Origin: Lysinibacillus alkalisoli | GTDB taxonomy: Bacteria; Bacillota; Bacilli; Bacillales_A; Planococcaceae | Assembly (NCBI RefSeq): GCF_014643595.1 | Contig: NZ_BMJT01000005.1 | Location: forward strand, 62,001-126,000 | Reading direction: 5' to 3' | DNA length: 64,000 bases | Shown here: positions 51,772 to 62,138 of the stretch, piece by piece | How positions within the stretch are numbered: position 1 is the first letter of the stretch | Layout: the number at the start of each line of letters is the position of its first letter | Made by a program: the position numbers and the translations under genes | The notes under the pieces: generated by a model | The model's input: the letters and a program-made list of their open reading frames with translations, nothing else | The model's database searches: none | Told to the model about the DNA's origin: nothing

Positions 51772-53265
51772 TTGGAAAATAAAAAACCAACAATAAAAAA
51801 TAATGTCATTTCATTTCTTCCAAGCAGTGACCTTTACTATACAAAAGCGATGGATGCCTTATTATTTGGGCAAAATGAAAAGGCACATACGTATTTATTA
51901 CGTGCGCATCATTTAGCGCCAGACGATGCACAAATTTTATTACAATTAAGTATTTTATGTTTAGGTTCTCAACAATTTAAAGAAGCTTATGATTATATTT
52001 CACAAGCCTATACATTAGATTCGGCACATGCTGATATTGTGTTTTTCAAAGCAGAGAGCGCAGGCTGTTTAGGCTTGATGCAAGAAGCTAAACAATATGC
52101 AGAGCTTTATTTAGATATGTCACCGGATGGCATCTATGCGGAAGATGCCTTAGATATTTTAGCTTTCTTCGACTTTGAAGCAGAGCAGGAAGAACAATCA
52201 ACAGAAGAATTGCGTGCGCAAGAAAAAGCGAGAGTCTTAATGGAGCAAGGGGATTTTGAGCAGGCAATTAATGTGTTAGAAGATATTATCGCAGCATTTC
52301 CAACCTTTTGGTCGGCTTATAACAATTTAGCGTTAGCTTACTTTTATGTAGGTGCTACAGAGGATGCCAAAGAAGCGTTGCAAACCGTATTGCGTAATGA
52401 TGCTGGAAATATTCATGCGATTTGTAATCAAACGGTCATTGCTTATTATGATAAAGACATGGAACAATTACGTCATCACATTGCCTTATTAAAGAAAATC
52501 CAGCCATATGCGTTTGAGAATCGTTATAAGTTAGGAGCTACGTTAGCACTGATTGGTGAGTATGATGAGGCTTATCATTGGTTATATAGTATGCAAAAGC
52601 ATCATTTTGAAGGGGATACAGGGTATTATTTTTGGTTAGCTTATGCTGCATACCATACGGGGCATGAAAGACAAGCTAAAAAAGCCTGGGAAATGCTTGT
52701 AGAACTAGATCCTACTAAAGAGGCATTAGCACCATGGGAAGTTGCCGAAGATAAAGAACAATTGACAACCGAACATCTTACTTTTATTGAAGAAAAGCTA
52801 AGTAGTCAGTTTTCAAGTGATCGTTTATTAGGGTTGTTTTTAGCAAGTAAATCACCGTTTAAGATAGAGCTATTAGGAGATCCGTCTAATGTTAATATTG
52901 AACAATATGATGAATTAGAAAAAATGTATCTCGCACACTTACTAGGGCATACCTTTGATCAAAGTCCATTAGAAAAAGCTTTTTTACGTGCAACAGAAGT
53001 AGCAGAGATTTTATATGAGCATCAAGACACTATGAATTTTAGTGTGTTACCTATGTTTCAATTATGGTTTGCTGTGTATGAGCATGCCTTACATCAAGGT
53101 TATGCCTTTAAAAATGCTACAGCAATAGCAGCCGCTAATGAATATTTATTTTTATTAGCTCATGATGAAGCAGTAACGAAAAAAGCGATTGCTTTAAAGT
53201 ATGGTATTAGTCCAGCTACGTTAAATAAATATATTGACGAACTATTATCTTACTTACCACATTAA
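51772..53265 (+). CDS. yvcD: TPR-repeat protein YvcD
   Basis: 497 residues, acidic. Tandem tetratricopeptide-like helices (ALLFGQNEKAHTYLLRAHHLAPDDAQILLQLSIL, FKEAYDYISQAYTLDSAHADI, FEQAINVLEDIIAAFPTFWSAYNNLALAYFYVGATEDAKEAL) fill the N-terminal two thirds; the end (KKAIALKYGISPATLNKYID) resembles a small helix-turn-helix. It occupies the place of YvcD between his and trxB. It starts with TTG at 51772, eight bases after GGAGG; an out-of-frame ATG at 51768 would make only MIGK. Partner unknown. Confidence 0.85.
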   Translation: MENKKPTIKNNVISFLPSSDLYYTKAMDALLFGQNEKAHTYLLRAHHLAPDDAQILLQLSILCLGSQQFKEAYDYISQAYTLDSAHADIVFFKAESAGCLGLMQEAKQYAELYLDMSPDGIYAEDALDILAFFDFEAEQEEQSTEELRAQEKARVLMEQGDFEQAINVLEDIIAAFPTFWSAYNNLALAYFYVGATEDAKEALQTVLRNDAGNIHAICNQTVIAYYDKDMEQLRHHIALLKKIQPYAFENRYKLGATLALIGEYDEAYHWLYSMQKHHFEGDTGYYFWLAYAAYHTGHERQAKKAWEMLVELDPTKEALAPWEVAEDKEQLTTEHLTFIEEKLSSQFSSDRLLGLFLASKSPFKIELLGDPSNVNIEQYDELEKMYLAHLLGHTFDQSPLEKAFLRATEVAEILYEHQDTMNFSVLPMFQLWFAVYEHALHQGYAFKNATAIAAANEYLFLLAHDEAVTKKAIALKYGISPATLNKYIDELLSYLPH

Positions 53266-53330
53266 ATACCCCTATAGGCATATTATTTGAATTACTTCCC
53301 ACAATGAATTAAAGTGAAAGTATCAAGTAA

Positions 53331-53359
53331 ATGACTTAATAAGATGGTTGCGTTAAAAT
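53331..53359 (+). promoter_or_regulatory. trxB promoter
   Basis: ATGACT (53331-53336), 17 bases, TAAAAT (53354-53359), 35 bases before the start codon. Confidence 0.55.
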
Positions 53360-53369
53360 GTATGCATGA

Positions 53370-54347
<978 letters not shown>

Positions 54348-54444
54348 ATAACAGTATTTTCAAGTTTTAACTGATGTAAATGTAAAAAATGTAATATAAT
54401 ATTTACGTTATTGTAATTCGTTTGTAACGAAGAACCATTATAAT

Positions 54445-54524
54445 AAAGGGGTAACGAATTATCCCCCTTTTGTTTTAAGTAATTTTTTAGGTCACTACCA
54501 ATAAGCGGTAGTGACCTCTTTTTT
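54445..54524 (+). terminator. Two tandem terminators after trxB
   Basis: First: AAAGGGG (54445-54451)/CCCCTTT (54464-54470), then TTTTGTTTT. Second: a perfect 11-bp stem (54489-54499 with 54507-54517), then TCTTTTTT. Confidence 0.82.
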
Positions 54525-54551
54525 GGTATCATCTAAAAAACTTGGTATAAT
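54523..54551 (+). promoter_or_regulatory. Promoter of the yvcI-rapZ-yvcK-whiA-crh operon
   Basis: TTGGTA (54523-54528), 17 bases, TATAAT (54546-54551), with an extended TGG before the -10. It begins inside the T run of the trxB terminator. Confidence 0.78.
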
Positions 54552-54584
54552 GAAATGTATGAAATTGTTAGGAGGTGTCTTATT

Positions 54585-55052
54585 ATGCAACGCATTGCAA
54601 ATTTGCTTGCTATAAAAGATCAACAAGTACTATTATTACAAAAACCACGCAGAGGATGGTACGTAGCACCAGGAGGAAAAATGGAGAATGGCGAATCGAT
54701 TTATGAGGCGGCTACGCGTGAATTTTTTGAGGAGACAAATTTAACAGCAAAAGATGCACATCTTAAAGGCACCTACACAATGGTTATTAAAGATGGTGAT
54801 GATGTTATAGACGAATGGATGCTTTATACATTTGTCGCTTATGATATTGAAGGTGAGCCTTTCACTGAAACAAGGGAAGGTACACTAGCCTGGCATCCCA
54901 TACAAGACTTAAATGAGCTACCTATGGCAGAAGGAGATCGTACAAATTTATGCTTTGCTGCAACGCAAGAAGGTATGCAATATGGCACATTCGAATATAC
55001 AGAAGCATTTGATTTACTGAGTGAACGTATTCAACTATCAAAGGAAAAGTAA
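54585..55052 (+). CDS. yvcI: Nudix hydrolase YvcI
   Basis: 155 residues. Nudix box [24 protein letters not shown] matches GX5EX7REUXEEXGU (Asn at the last Gly). Relatives are 8-oxo-dGTP/nucleotide pyrophosphatases; substrate unproven. ATG at 54585 has GGAGGTG eight bases ahead; the in-frame ATG at 54555 has none. First gene of the rapZ operon. Confidence 0.9.
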   Translation: MQRIANLLAIKDQQVLLLQKPRRGWYVAPGGKMENGESIYEAATREFFEETNLTAKDAHLKGTYTMVIKDGDDVIDEWMLYTFVAYDIEGEPFTETREGTLAWHPIQDLNELPMAEGDRTNLCFAATQEGMQYGTFEYTEAFDLLSERIQLSKEK

Positions 55053-55069
55053 AAGGAGATGTAGCAAAG

Positions 55070-55954
55070 TTGGAAGCCCAATATACATCAAATGAATTAG
55101 TAATTATTACAGGTATGTCAGGTGCGGGTCGTACAGTAGCTATTCAAAGTTTTGAAGATTTAGGTTATTACTGTATTGATAATTTACCACCTGTATTACT
55201 GCCTACTTTTTTAACACTATTGCGCAGCTCAGATAAATATAATTTTAGGATTGCAGCTGTGATGGATATGCGTGGCGGCGTTTTTTTTGATGAACTTATT
55301 GCAGCATTAGACGAATTATTAAGCGATGAAGATATTGAAGTACGTATTTTATACTTAGATGCGACAAATGCTACATTAGTGCGTCGCTACAAAGAGACAA
55401 GGCGTTCGCATCCGTTAGCACCAAATGGGTTGCCATTAGAAGGAATTGAAAAAGAACGTGAGTTATTAGCTGAAGTTAAAGGACGAGCAGATTCTGTTTA
55501 CAATACTTCGCATATGAAACCTAGAGAATTAAGAGAAAAAATTACACATGAGTTTGCCAGTTTAACGACACCTGTTTTTACGATTAATGTGATGTCATTC
55601 GGTTTTAAACATGGAATGCCGATAGATGCTGACTTAGTTTTTGACGTACGTTTTTTAAAAAATCCCTATTATGTGGAAGAGTTGCGTCATAAAACAGGTT
55701 TACAAACTGAAGTATCCTCCTACGTGCTAGCATTAGCCGAAACGGAAGAGTTGATTGCCAAACTTAAAGATCTATTTCATTTTATGATTCCCTTATATAA
55801 GGAGGAAGGTAAGTCACAGTTAGTCATTGCTTTTGGCTGTACGGGTGGTCAACATCGTTCGGTTACATTAGCCGAGTATTTTGGCAAGGTGTTAGCTACT
55901 GATGAGCATACTGTGGTTACCCATCGTGATATTGAACGCAGAAAGAAGGTGTAA
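55070..55954 (+). CDS. rapZ: RapZ-family nucleotide-binding protein (YvcJ)
   Basis: 294 residues. P-loop [27 protein letters not shown], with Arg21 where Bacillus proteins have the Walker Lys; Walker B-like [13 protein letters not shown]-terminal [20 protein letters not shown]. subtilis YvcJ binds GTP and affects competence. It starts with TTG at 55070, 11 bases after GGAG. Confidence 0.94.
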   Translation: MEAQYTSNELVIITGMSGAGRTVAIQSFEDLGYYCIDNLPPVLLPTFLTLLRSSDKYNFRIAAVMDMRGGVFFDELIAALDELLSDEDIEVRILYLDATNATLVRRYKETRRSHPLAPNGLPLEGIEKERELLAEVKGRADSVYNTSHMKPRELREKITHEFASLTTPVFTINVMSFGFKHGMPIDADLVFDVRFLKNPYYVEELRHKTGLQTEVSSYVLALAETEELIAKLKDLFHFMIPLYKEEGKSQLVIAFGCTGGQHRSVTLAEYFGKVLATDEHTVVTHRDIERRKKV

Positions 55955-55955
55955 G

Positions 55956-56948
55956 ATGAGAAAAAACCCGATTCGTATTGTTGTAATCGGTGGCGGCACA
56001 GGGCTATCTACGTTACTTAGAGGTTTGAAGAATTTCCCGTTTGATATTACAGCGATTGTTACCGTAGCTGATGATGGTGGTTCTTCAGGACGTTTACGTG
56101 ATAATTATGATATTCCGCCTCCAGGAGATGTACGCAATGTCATTGCTGCGCTCTCAGATGTAGAACCTTTAATTGAAGAAATGTTCCAATATCGTTTTGA
56201 GCAATCGGATGATTTAAAAGGACATTCTTTAGGTAACCTTATGTTGGCTGCGCTTACAGATATTACGGGCGATTTTAGTTATGCTATTAGTGAGATGAGT
56301 CGTGTCTTTCAAGTCAATGGTCATGTAGTACCAGCAGCTAATAAAAAGGTAACGTTACATGCAGAGTTAATAGATGGTACTACCATCGTAGGGGAATCAA
56401 AAATCCCGGATGCACAAGTACCTATCAAACGCATTACATTAGAGCCGGAAAATGTGAAACCGCTACCAGCAGCTATTCGTGCCATTGAGCGAGCGGAGTT
56501 AATTGTGCTAGGTCCAGGGAGTTTGTATACAAGCATTATCCCTAATCTCTTAGTAAAAGAAATAAGAGAGGCCATCCTTTGTGCAAAGGCACCTAAACTA
56601 TATATTTGCAATCTTATGACACAATTGGGTGAAACGATTGGTTATAATGCGGAAGCCCATATTAAAGCGGTACATGACCATGTGGGTAAGCCTTTTATTG
56701 ATGCTGTGTTAGTCAATGACTTAGAGCAATCCCAATTATTAAAAACATTGTGTTCAATCGGACAAGTGAAGCCTGTGACCTATGATGAACACAGGCTAGA
56801 AGATTTAGGGATTAAAGTGATTAAAAAGGATATCGCTATGATTCGAGAGGGGACACTTTGCCACCAAGCTACTGTTGTTGCACAGTGGATGTATGAATAT
56901 ATGATTAGAGAAAATAAAATATCGCGTAATAAAAGCCGCGTTTTATGA
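55956..56948 (+). CDS. yvcK: Gluconeogenesis factor YvcK (MgfK)
   Basis: 330 residues. [74 protein letters not shown] are hallmarks of the CofD-like YvcK family, which binds UDP-sugars and is needed for growth on gluconeogenic carbon and for cell shape. ATG at 55956 with AAGGTG ahead, one base after rapZ ends. Confidence 0.95.
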   Translation: MRKNPIRIVVIGGGTGLSTLLRGLKNFPFDITAIVTVADDGGSSGRLRDNYDIPPPGDVRNVIAALSDVEPLIEEMFQYRFEQSDDLKGHSLGNLMLAALTDITGDFSYAISEMSRVFQVNGHVVPAANKKVTLHAELIDGTTIVGESKIPDAQVPIKRITLEPENVKPLPAAIRAIERAELIVLGPGSLYTSIIPNLLVKEIREAILCAKAPKLYICNLMTQLGETIGYNAEAHIKAVHDHVGKPFIDAVLVNDLEQSQLLKTLCSIGQVKPVTYDEHRLEDLGIKVIKKDIAMIREGTLCHQATVVAQWMYEYMIRENKISRNKSRVL

Positions 56949-56985
56949 TAAACTAAAAGGTAAAATGTTGAGAGGAGGGTTACTC

Positions 56986-57933
56986 ATGTCATTCGCTTCT
57001 GAAACAAAGAAGGAACTCACGTTAATTGAAACAGATTTAACGTGTACAAAGGCAGAAATATCTGCACTCATTCGCATGAACGGCTCACTCTCTTTTTCTA
57101 ATCGTCAATTAAGTTTGGATGTACAAACTGAAAATGCAGCGATTGCAAGACGCTTATACAGTAGTATGAAAAAGTTATATCCTTATAATGTAGAGTTACT
57201 AGTTAGAAGGAAAATGCGACTGAAAAAAAATAATGTTTATATTTGTCGAGTGCGTGAAGGTGCACGTGAATTATTGGCAGATTTGTATATTTTAACAGAT
57301 GATTTTCAGTTTAATAATAGTATCGAACCAGCTTTAATACCAAAGACAATGCAAAAAAGAGCCTATTTACGAGGTGCATTTTTAGCAGGTGGTTCCGTTA
57401 ATAATCCTGAAACAAGTGCGTATCATTTAGAGGTATATTCACTTTATAAAGAACATAGTGAAGCGTTAATGAATTTGATGAATACATTTCATTTGAATGC
57501 CAAAACAATCGAGCGTAAAAAAGGATTTGTTACGTATTTAAAGGAAGCCGAAAAAATATCCGACTTTTTAAGCTTAGTGGGTGCACACCAGGCTATGATG
57601 AAGTTTGAGGATGTACGCATTTTACGAGATGTGAGAAACAGTGTTAACCGCATCGTAAATTGTGAGACAGCGAATCTAAATAAAACAATTGGTGCAGCAT
57701 TGCGTCAAGTGGAAAACATTCGCTATATTGATGAAACAATTGGCATTGATCAATTACCAGAACGTTTACGAGAGATTGCACGTTTACGTGTTGAACATCA
57801 GGAGGTAACATTAAAAGAGTTAGGTGATATGCTATCAACAGGTGCAGTAAGTAAGTCAGGTGTTAATCATCGTTTACGTAAATTGGATGAAATAGCAGAT
57901 TCATTACGCCGCGGGGAAGGCACATATCGTTAG
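56986..57933 (+). CDS. whiA: DNA-binding protein WhiA
   Basis: 315 residues. N-terminal LAGLIDADG-like fold ([40 protein letters not shown]) and C-terminal helix-turn-helix ([30 protein letters not shown]). In Bacillus it affects chromosome segregation and division. ATG at 56986 after GAGGAGGG; upstream ATG at 56965 lacks a site. Confidence 0.96.
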   Translation: MSFASETKKELTLIETDLTCTKAEISALIRMNGSLSFSNRQLSLDVQTENAAIARRLYSSMKKLYPYNVELLVRRKMRLKKNNVYICRVREGARELLADLYILTDDFQFNNSIEPALIPKTMQKRAYLRGAFLAGGSVNNPETSAYHLEVYSLYKEHSEALMNLMNTFHLNAKTIERKKGFVTYLKEAEKISDFLSLVGAHQAMMKFEDVRILRDVRNSVNRIVNCETANLNKTIGAALRQVENIRYIDETIGIDQLPERLREIARLRVEHQEVTLKELGDMLSTGAVSKSGVNHRLRKLDEIADSLRRGEGTYR

Positions 57934-57949
57934 AAGGGAGTAATAACAA

Positions 57950-58204
57950 ATGTATGAAAAGCAAGTACAAGTAAAGTTAAAATTAGGGCTTCAGGCTCGT
58001 CAAGCCGCTCATTTTGTGCAAGAAGCTAACCGTTTTCGTTCAGAAGTATATTTAGAAAAAGAAGGAAAACGTGTAAATGCTAAGTCAATTATGGGTGTGA
58101 TGAGTTTAGCCATTGCAAAAAACACCACGATTACATTAGCAGCAGATGGTGATGATGAGCAAGCAGCAGTAGAAGCTTTAACCGCTTTAATTGTTGTTGA
58201 ATAA
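57950..58204 (+). CDS. crh: Catabolite-repression HPr-like protein Crh
   Basis: 84 residues, HPr fold. Position 15 is Gln (KLGLQARQAA) instead of the phosphorylatable His of HPr, while Ser46 (AKSIMGVMSL) is kept. That makes it Crh: no sugar transport, only HprK-dependent CcpA co-repression. Last gene of the yvcI operon. Confidence 0.96.
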   Translation: MYEKQVQVKLKLGLQARQAAHFVQEANRFRSEVYLEKEGKRVNAKSIMGVMSLAIAKNTTITLAADGDDEQAAVEALTALIVVE

Positions 58205-58212
58205 AAAGAGCG

Positions 58213-58246
58213 CGCTAGAATCACAGATGGTTTTAGCGTATTTTTA
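58213..58246 (+). terminator. Terminator after crh
   Basis: An 8-bp stem (58213-58220 with 58231-58238, one G-U) followed by TATTTTTATT. Confidence 0.55.
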
Positions 58247-58270
58247 TTACCACCTACTAGGATACATAAT

Positions 58271-58304
58271 AAAAAGGGAGTCGCACATATGCGACTCCCT
58301 TTTT
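58271..58304. terminator. Bidirectional terminator between crh and clpP
   Basis: A perfect 14-bp stem (58271-58284 with 58291-58304) ending in A and T runs. Confidence 0.9.
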
Positions 58305-58310
58305 GTATTA

Positions 58311-58895
58311 TTATTGATCTGCTTCCATTACGTGGTCAATTAAGCCATAGTTCTTTGCTTGCTCAGCTGTCATATAATTGTCGCGATCTGTATCACGTGC
58401 AATAGTTTCTAAGTCTTGACCTGTACGTTCAGCTAAAATTTTATTTAATTTTTCACGCGTTGCTAAAATATGTTTAGCAGCGATTTCAATTTCAGTTGCT
58501 TGCCCTTGAGCACCACCTAAAGGTTGGTGAATCATAACTTCGGCGTTTGGTAATGCATAGCGCATACCTTTTTCACCAGCAGCTAACAAGAATGAACCCA
58601 TTGATGCTGCCATACCGATACAAATCGTTTGTACTTTTGGTTTAATAAATTGCATGGTATCATAAATGGCCATACCTGCTGTTACAGAGCCACCTGGTGA
58701 GTTAATGTAAAGAGAAATATCTTTGTCTGGGTCTTCTGCTTGTAAGAATAGTAATTGTGCTACAATAGAGTTCGCTACATTATCATCAATAGCGCTACCT
58801 AATAAAATAATACGGTCTTTAAGTAGACGTGAGTAAATATCGTAGGCACGTTCACCACGGTTTGTTTGTTCGATTACTGTAGGAATTAAATTCAT
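58311..58895 (-). CDS. clpP: ATP-dependent Clp protease proteolytic subunit
   Basis: 194 residues. Catalytic Ser98 in GMAASMGSF, His123 in VMIHQPLGG, Asp172 in the RDTDRDNYM region; [17 protein letters not shown] handle. It degrades proteins delivered by ClpX, ClpC or ClpE. GGAGG before the ATG. Regulated by CtsR, whose box overlaps the promoter. Confidence 0.97.
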   Translation of the reverse strand: MNLIPTVIEQTNRGERAYDIYSRLLKDRIILLGSAIDDNVANSIVAQLLFLQAEDPDKDISLYINSPGGSVTAGMAIYDTMQFIKPKVQTICIGMAASMGSFLLAAGEKGMRYALPNAEVMIHQPLGGAQGQATEIEIAAKHILATREKLNKILAERTGQDLETIARDTDRDNYMTAEQAKNYGLIDHVMEADQ

Positions 58896-58962
58896 GTTAA
58901 ATCCTCCTTAAATTAACTGAAATATGAAGCTTAAAAGGGATACACCTTTAAGCGGTACATTT

Positions 58963-58993
58963 ATCATACACGCAATAGTCAATGAAGGTCAAA
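58963..58993 (-). promoter_or_regulatory. clpP promoter overlapped by a CtsR box
   Basis: Minus strand TTGACC (58992-58987), 18 bases, TATGAT (58968-58963). The plus-strand heptamer repeat AGTCAATGAAGGTCAAA (58977-58993) matches the CtsR consensus RGTCAAANANRGTCAAA with one mismatch and covers the -35. Confidence 0.8.
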
Positions 58994-59057
58994 TAATTAA
59001 CCCATTAAATCACTATTGAATATGCATGAGATGTTTTGCTATACTAAATAGTGCTTT

Positions 59058-59129
59058 GCCCTCGTGGTGTAATGGATAACACATAAGATTCCGGTTCTTA
59101 TACTGGGGGTTCGATTCCCTCCGAGGGCG
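59058..59129 (+). tRNA. tRNA-Arg (anticodon CCG)
   Basis: Acceptor GCCCTCG (59058-59064) pairs with CGAGGGC (59122-59128), discriminator G. D-arm GTGTAATGGATAACAC, anticodon stem TAAGA/TCTTA with loop TTCCGGT (anticodon CCG), T-arm GGGGGTTCGATTCCCTC-type. CCA is not encoded. A tRNA-Arg beside clpP is also found in B. subtilis. Confidence 0.95.
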
Positions 59130-59253
59130 TAATTTTTTATTCAATGTGTACAAAATATTTACAATCTTTATGTTATACATCATCGTAAAAAACATGTTAC
59201 AATAAAAAATATGACAGAAGTGTGACATATACGAAAAAAATCACACAAAATCA

Positions 59254-59282
59254 TTGCATTTTAGATGTAGATTGCCTATTAT
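59254..59282 (+). promoter_or_regulatory. Promoter of candidate small RNA
   Basis: TTGCAT (59254-59259), 17 bases, TATTAT (59277-59282): four and five matches to consensus. Transcription would begin near 59289, exactly at the start of a hairpin. Confidence 0.65.
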
Positions 59283-59288
59283 TAATTA

Positions 59289-59500
59289 TGTCCGAATTGC
59301 GGACACCATTTTACTGTTTCAATCAATATATTTTTTGAATAATGAATGAGGTCTTAACAGTTTAGCAGCCTGTTAAGGTCTAGTAGCGAATAGTGCTGGG
59401 CAGGCGGAATAGCCTGCTCTGCAACCTATTCCCCTGTTATTACGAAAATACACTTCATATAAAAAAGCGAGGCTAACAAATCATGTTAACCTCGCTTTTT
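59289..59500 (+). ncRNA. Candidate structured small RNA, about 210 nt
   Basis: This gene-free stretch between the tRNA and the TetR gene has a good promoter, a set of hairpins and a terminator. Hairpins: TGTCC/GGACA at the 5' end (59289-59304); CTTAACAG (59353-59360)/CTGTTAAG (59370-59377); GAATAG (59388-59393)/CTATTC (59426-59431) enclosing GGGCAGGC (59398-59405)/GCCTGCTC (59412-59419); then a C-rich CCTATTCCCCTG stretch and the terminator 59462-59500. No open frame with a ribosome site. It does not look like 6S, SRP, tmRNA, RNase P or a known riboswitch. Bases 59130-59253 hold nothing supportable. Confidence 0.6.
59462..59500. terminator. Terminator of the small RNA and of the TetR gene
   Basis: A 17-bp stem with one mismatch (59462-59478 with 59484-59500), A run left and T run right, usable on both strands. 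Confidence 0.88.
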
Positions 59501-59503
59501 ATG

Positions 59504-60373
59504 TTAACTTTCTTCTAAGTAACGCCATAATAAATTAGTGATGGTAGCACTATCGTTATAATAAGAGGTGTTGCGAAAAGAATTAGCAAAGCTCGGAATC
59601 AATGCTCTTATGATGGCTGCGCTAGGTTGTGTCTTAATTAACTCCTCATAAATTCCCTTAGTCAAATCAAAGCTCTCTGTTGATAAGCTGCGCTGCTCAT
59701 CTAATAATTCTTGTAAGGCGTGCAATAGTTCTTGCTTATCAATACCTTCATTTGCAATATATTGTTTCATATAGTGTTCAATTTCTCTTGTCATAAAACC
59801 TTCTTCAATATGTGGGATGCAAGCATCAAGTTGTTGAAATAAGAAGCGTAATGCCCTTGCAATATTAAAAGGCTCTTGAGAAGCAGCTCGCCACATTTTT
59901 TGAAAGCTTTGCAAGCTCCCAAATAACATAATGGTAATATCATATTTAAAAGGTTCGATCTGAACCCCGTATACATCTACTAAACGCTGCGCTAGCCATT
60001 TTAACTCACGTAAATGATAACTGCGCAAAGCTTCTTTTAACTCCGTATTACTAGATTGGAATACACTCTCTAAAATCGGTAATATAGTTTGATTTGAGCT
60101 ATATTGAATCCCTGTTGCAATTTGGCGCAATAATACTGCTTTATCACTGGGTGATTTCCCAACGAGTAATTCGCTACGTAGCATAGACGTTTGCTCACGA
60201 GCAATGTCAATAATCGCAATTAAACAATCATCTTTGGAAGAAAAATAATTATAAAACGTACCTTTTGAGATATTTGCTTGGTCAATAATATCTTGAATAG
60301 ATGTTTGCACATAGCCACGCTCTAAAAATAATTGTAAAGCTACTTGAATGACTTTTCTTTTTCGCGCATTCAT
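59504..60373 (-). CDS. TetR-family regulator, divergent to MFS efflux gene
   Basis: 289 residues, long for the family. N-terminal helix-turn-helix (KRKVIQVALQLFLERGYVQTSIQDIIDQANISKGTFYNYFSSKDDCL), then a larger helical ligand domain with an extra ~90 C-terminal residues, like the LmrA/YxaF-related regulators of multidrug pumps. AAGGAG before the ATG. It likely represses the adjacent transporter. Confidence 0.9.
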   Translation of the reverse strand: MNARKRKVIQVALQLFLERGYVQTSIQDIIDQANISKGTFYNYFSSKDDCLIAIIDIAREQTSMLRSELLVGKSPSDKAVLLRQIATGIQYSSNQTILPILESVFQSSNTELKEALRSYHLRELKWLAQRLVDVYGVQIEPFKYDITIMLFGSLQSFQKMWRAASQEPFNIARALRFLFQQLDACIPHIEEGFMTREIEHYMKQYIANEGIDKQELLHALQELLDEQRSLSTESFDLTKGIYEELIKTQPSAAIIRALIPSFANSFRNTSYYNDSATITNLLWRYLEES

Positions 60374-60396
60374 GTGAGCGCTCCTTTCTCATCACT

Positions 60397-60487
60397 AACT
60401 AGTTGTATTATGCCATAAATAAAAAGGGAAATATAGCTAGTTGAACTATAAGTACAAAAACATTGATTTTTTTATACTAGATGTATA
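60397..60487. promoter_or_regulatory. Operator-like palindromes between TetR and MFS genes
   Basis: AACTAGTT (60397-60404), TATAG-N9-CTATA (60432-60450, containing CTAGTT) and TATAC-N5-GTATA (60473-60487, containing CTAG). All lie in the 150-base divergent region and could bind the TetR protein. Confidence 0.5.
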
Positions 60488-60523
60488 GAATAGTGGAGTA
60501 CTTGAGATGTGGGGGAATTTATC

Positions 60524-61987
60524 ATGGAGCAAAAAGAACAACAACCCATCCCTTATTTTATGATAGGGATTTTATTTGTTGGTGCATTTATTTCAATATT
60601 AAATAACACATTATTAAATATTGCGTTACCAACAATCATGGAAGAATTTTCAATAACACCATCAACAGGGCAATGGCTAATTACAGGTTATATGCTCACG
60701 AGTGGTGTACTAATTCCTGTTAGTGCGTTTTTAGTGACACGTTTTACAAACCGTAAATTATTTATTACAGCGATGACTTTGTTTACTGTCGGTACAGCTG
60801 TAGCTATTGTTGCACCGAGCTTTTGGGTGTTATTAACAGGTCGATTTTTACAAGCAGCTGGTTCTGCTGTAATGATGCCGCTGTTAATGAATGTCATGTT
60901 AATGGCATTTCCTATCGAGCGTCGTGGGACAGCGATGGGATTCTTTGGTATGGTAATGATTGTTGCGCCAGCGATTGGGCCAACATTATCAGGTTGGATT
61001 GTTGAACATTATACATGGCGTACATTATTCACAGTGGTTTTACCATTTGCCGTATTATGTTTAGTGTTTGCTTTCTTTAAACTAAAAAACTTTACACCAA
61101 ATCGTAAAGTCTCATTGGATGTACTGTCTGTTATTTTATCAAGTCTTGGTTTTGGCGGGATTTTATATGGATTTAGCTCAGCAGGTGACAAGGGTTGGTC
61201 TAACTTCTGGGTGGCAACAACAATTATTGTGGGTGCAATTTCTTTAGTACTCTTTGTGATTCGACAATTAAAGCTCAAGGAGCCACTACTAAATTTAAAT
61301 GTGTATCGCTATAATATGTTTTCATTGTCATCAATCATAATAAGTGTGAACTCAATGGCAATGTTTTCAGGCATGATTTTAACACCGTTATATGTGCAAA
61401 CTGTGCGTGGCATATCGCCATTTGATGCAGGGCTCTTAATGTTGCCAGGTGCTGTTGTGATGGGCTTAATGTCCCCAATTACAGGTAAAATATTTGACAA
61501 ATATGGCGCAAGATTAATGGCGATGATTGGTTTAGGCATTATGGTGGCAGCTACGTATATGTTGTCTACACTTAAAATAGACACAGGCTACTTTTATATT
61601 ATGGCTGTTTATACTATTCGTATGTTTGGCATGTCGATGGTAATGATGCCAATCTCAACAAATGGACTGAATCAATTGCCACGTGAGCTTAACCCGCATG
61701 GCGCGGCAATTAATAATACATTACAACAAGTTACTGGTGCGATTGGTACAGCGTTACTCTTAACGATTATGCATAACCGTACAGAATCAAATCTGACAAG
61801 CTTTATGCAGGATGCTGTAGCATCAGGTGCACAAATGACAGAAGCATTACAAGCAAAGATTGGTATGGAGGCATTGTTAGATGCTATTAACCATTCCTTT
61901 TATATTTCGATGTGGATTACTGTAATTGCGTTATGTTTAACGGTATTTATTAAACGTGTGCGACCGAATATGGAGGAGCATGAGTAA
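60524..61987 (+). CDS. MFS multidrug efflux transporter, DHA2 (14-helix) family
   Basis: 487 residues with 14 membrane helices. Motif near helix 1 FVGAFISILNNTLLNIALPTIMEEF, LITGYMLTSGVLIPVSAFL, motif A-like RFTNRKLF, motif C-like GFFGMVMIVAPAIGPTLSGWIVEHYTWR. Closest types are LmrB/EmrB/FarB. ATG at 60524, eight bases after GGGGGA. Controlled by the divergent TetR gene (inference). Confidence 0.92.
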   Translation: MEQKEQQPIPYFMIGILFVGAFISILNNTLLNIALPTIMEEFSITPSTGQWLITGYMLTSGVLIPVSAFLVTRFTNRKLFITAMTLFTVGTAVAIVAPSFWVLLTGRFLQAAGSAVMMPLLMNVMLMAFPIERRGTAMGFFGMVMIVAPAIGPTLSGWIVEHYTWRTLFTVVLPFAVLCLVFAFFKLKNFTPNRKVSLDVLSVILSSLGFGGILYGFSSAGDKGWSNFWVATTIIVGAISLVLFVIRQLKLKEPLLNLNVYRYNMFSLSSIIISVNSMAMFSGMILTPLYVQTVRGISPFDAGLLMLPGAVVMGLMSPITGKIFDKYGARLMAMIGLGIMVAATYMLSTLKIDTGYFYIMAVYTIRMFGMSMVMMPISTNGLNQLPRELNPHGAAINNTLQQVTGAIGTALLLTIMHNRTESNLTSFMQDAVASGAQMTEALQAKIGMEALLDAINHSFYISMWITVIALCLTVFIKRVRPNMEEHE

Positions 61988-62035
61988 AGCATAAGTCATT
62001 TACTATGACGTAAGGTAGCCAAAGCTATGACAAAC

Positions 62036-62080
62036 AAAAAAGTGATAAAGGAAATTACAATTTCCTTTATCACTTTTTTT
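62036..62080 (+). terminator. Terminator after the MFS gene
   Basis: A 20-bp A/T-rich stem (62036-62055 with about 62060-62079) followed by T residues. Confidence 0.85.
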
Positions 62081-62138
62081 ATGGATGGCGTTGTAAGTGT
62101 AAAAAACAAGGTAAAATAATTGTAGGGAGGTAGTTCAT

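Noticed and set aside
59013-59228. A 71-codon open frame on the minus strand
   Set aside because: It is antisense to tRNA-Arg; the RPRRESNPQ-type peptide is a well-known false gene made from tRNA complements, with no ribosome site.
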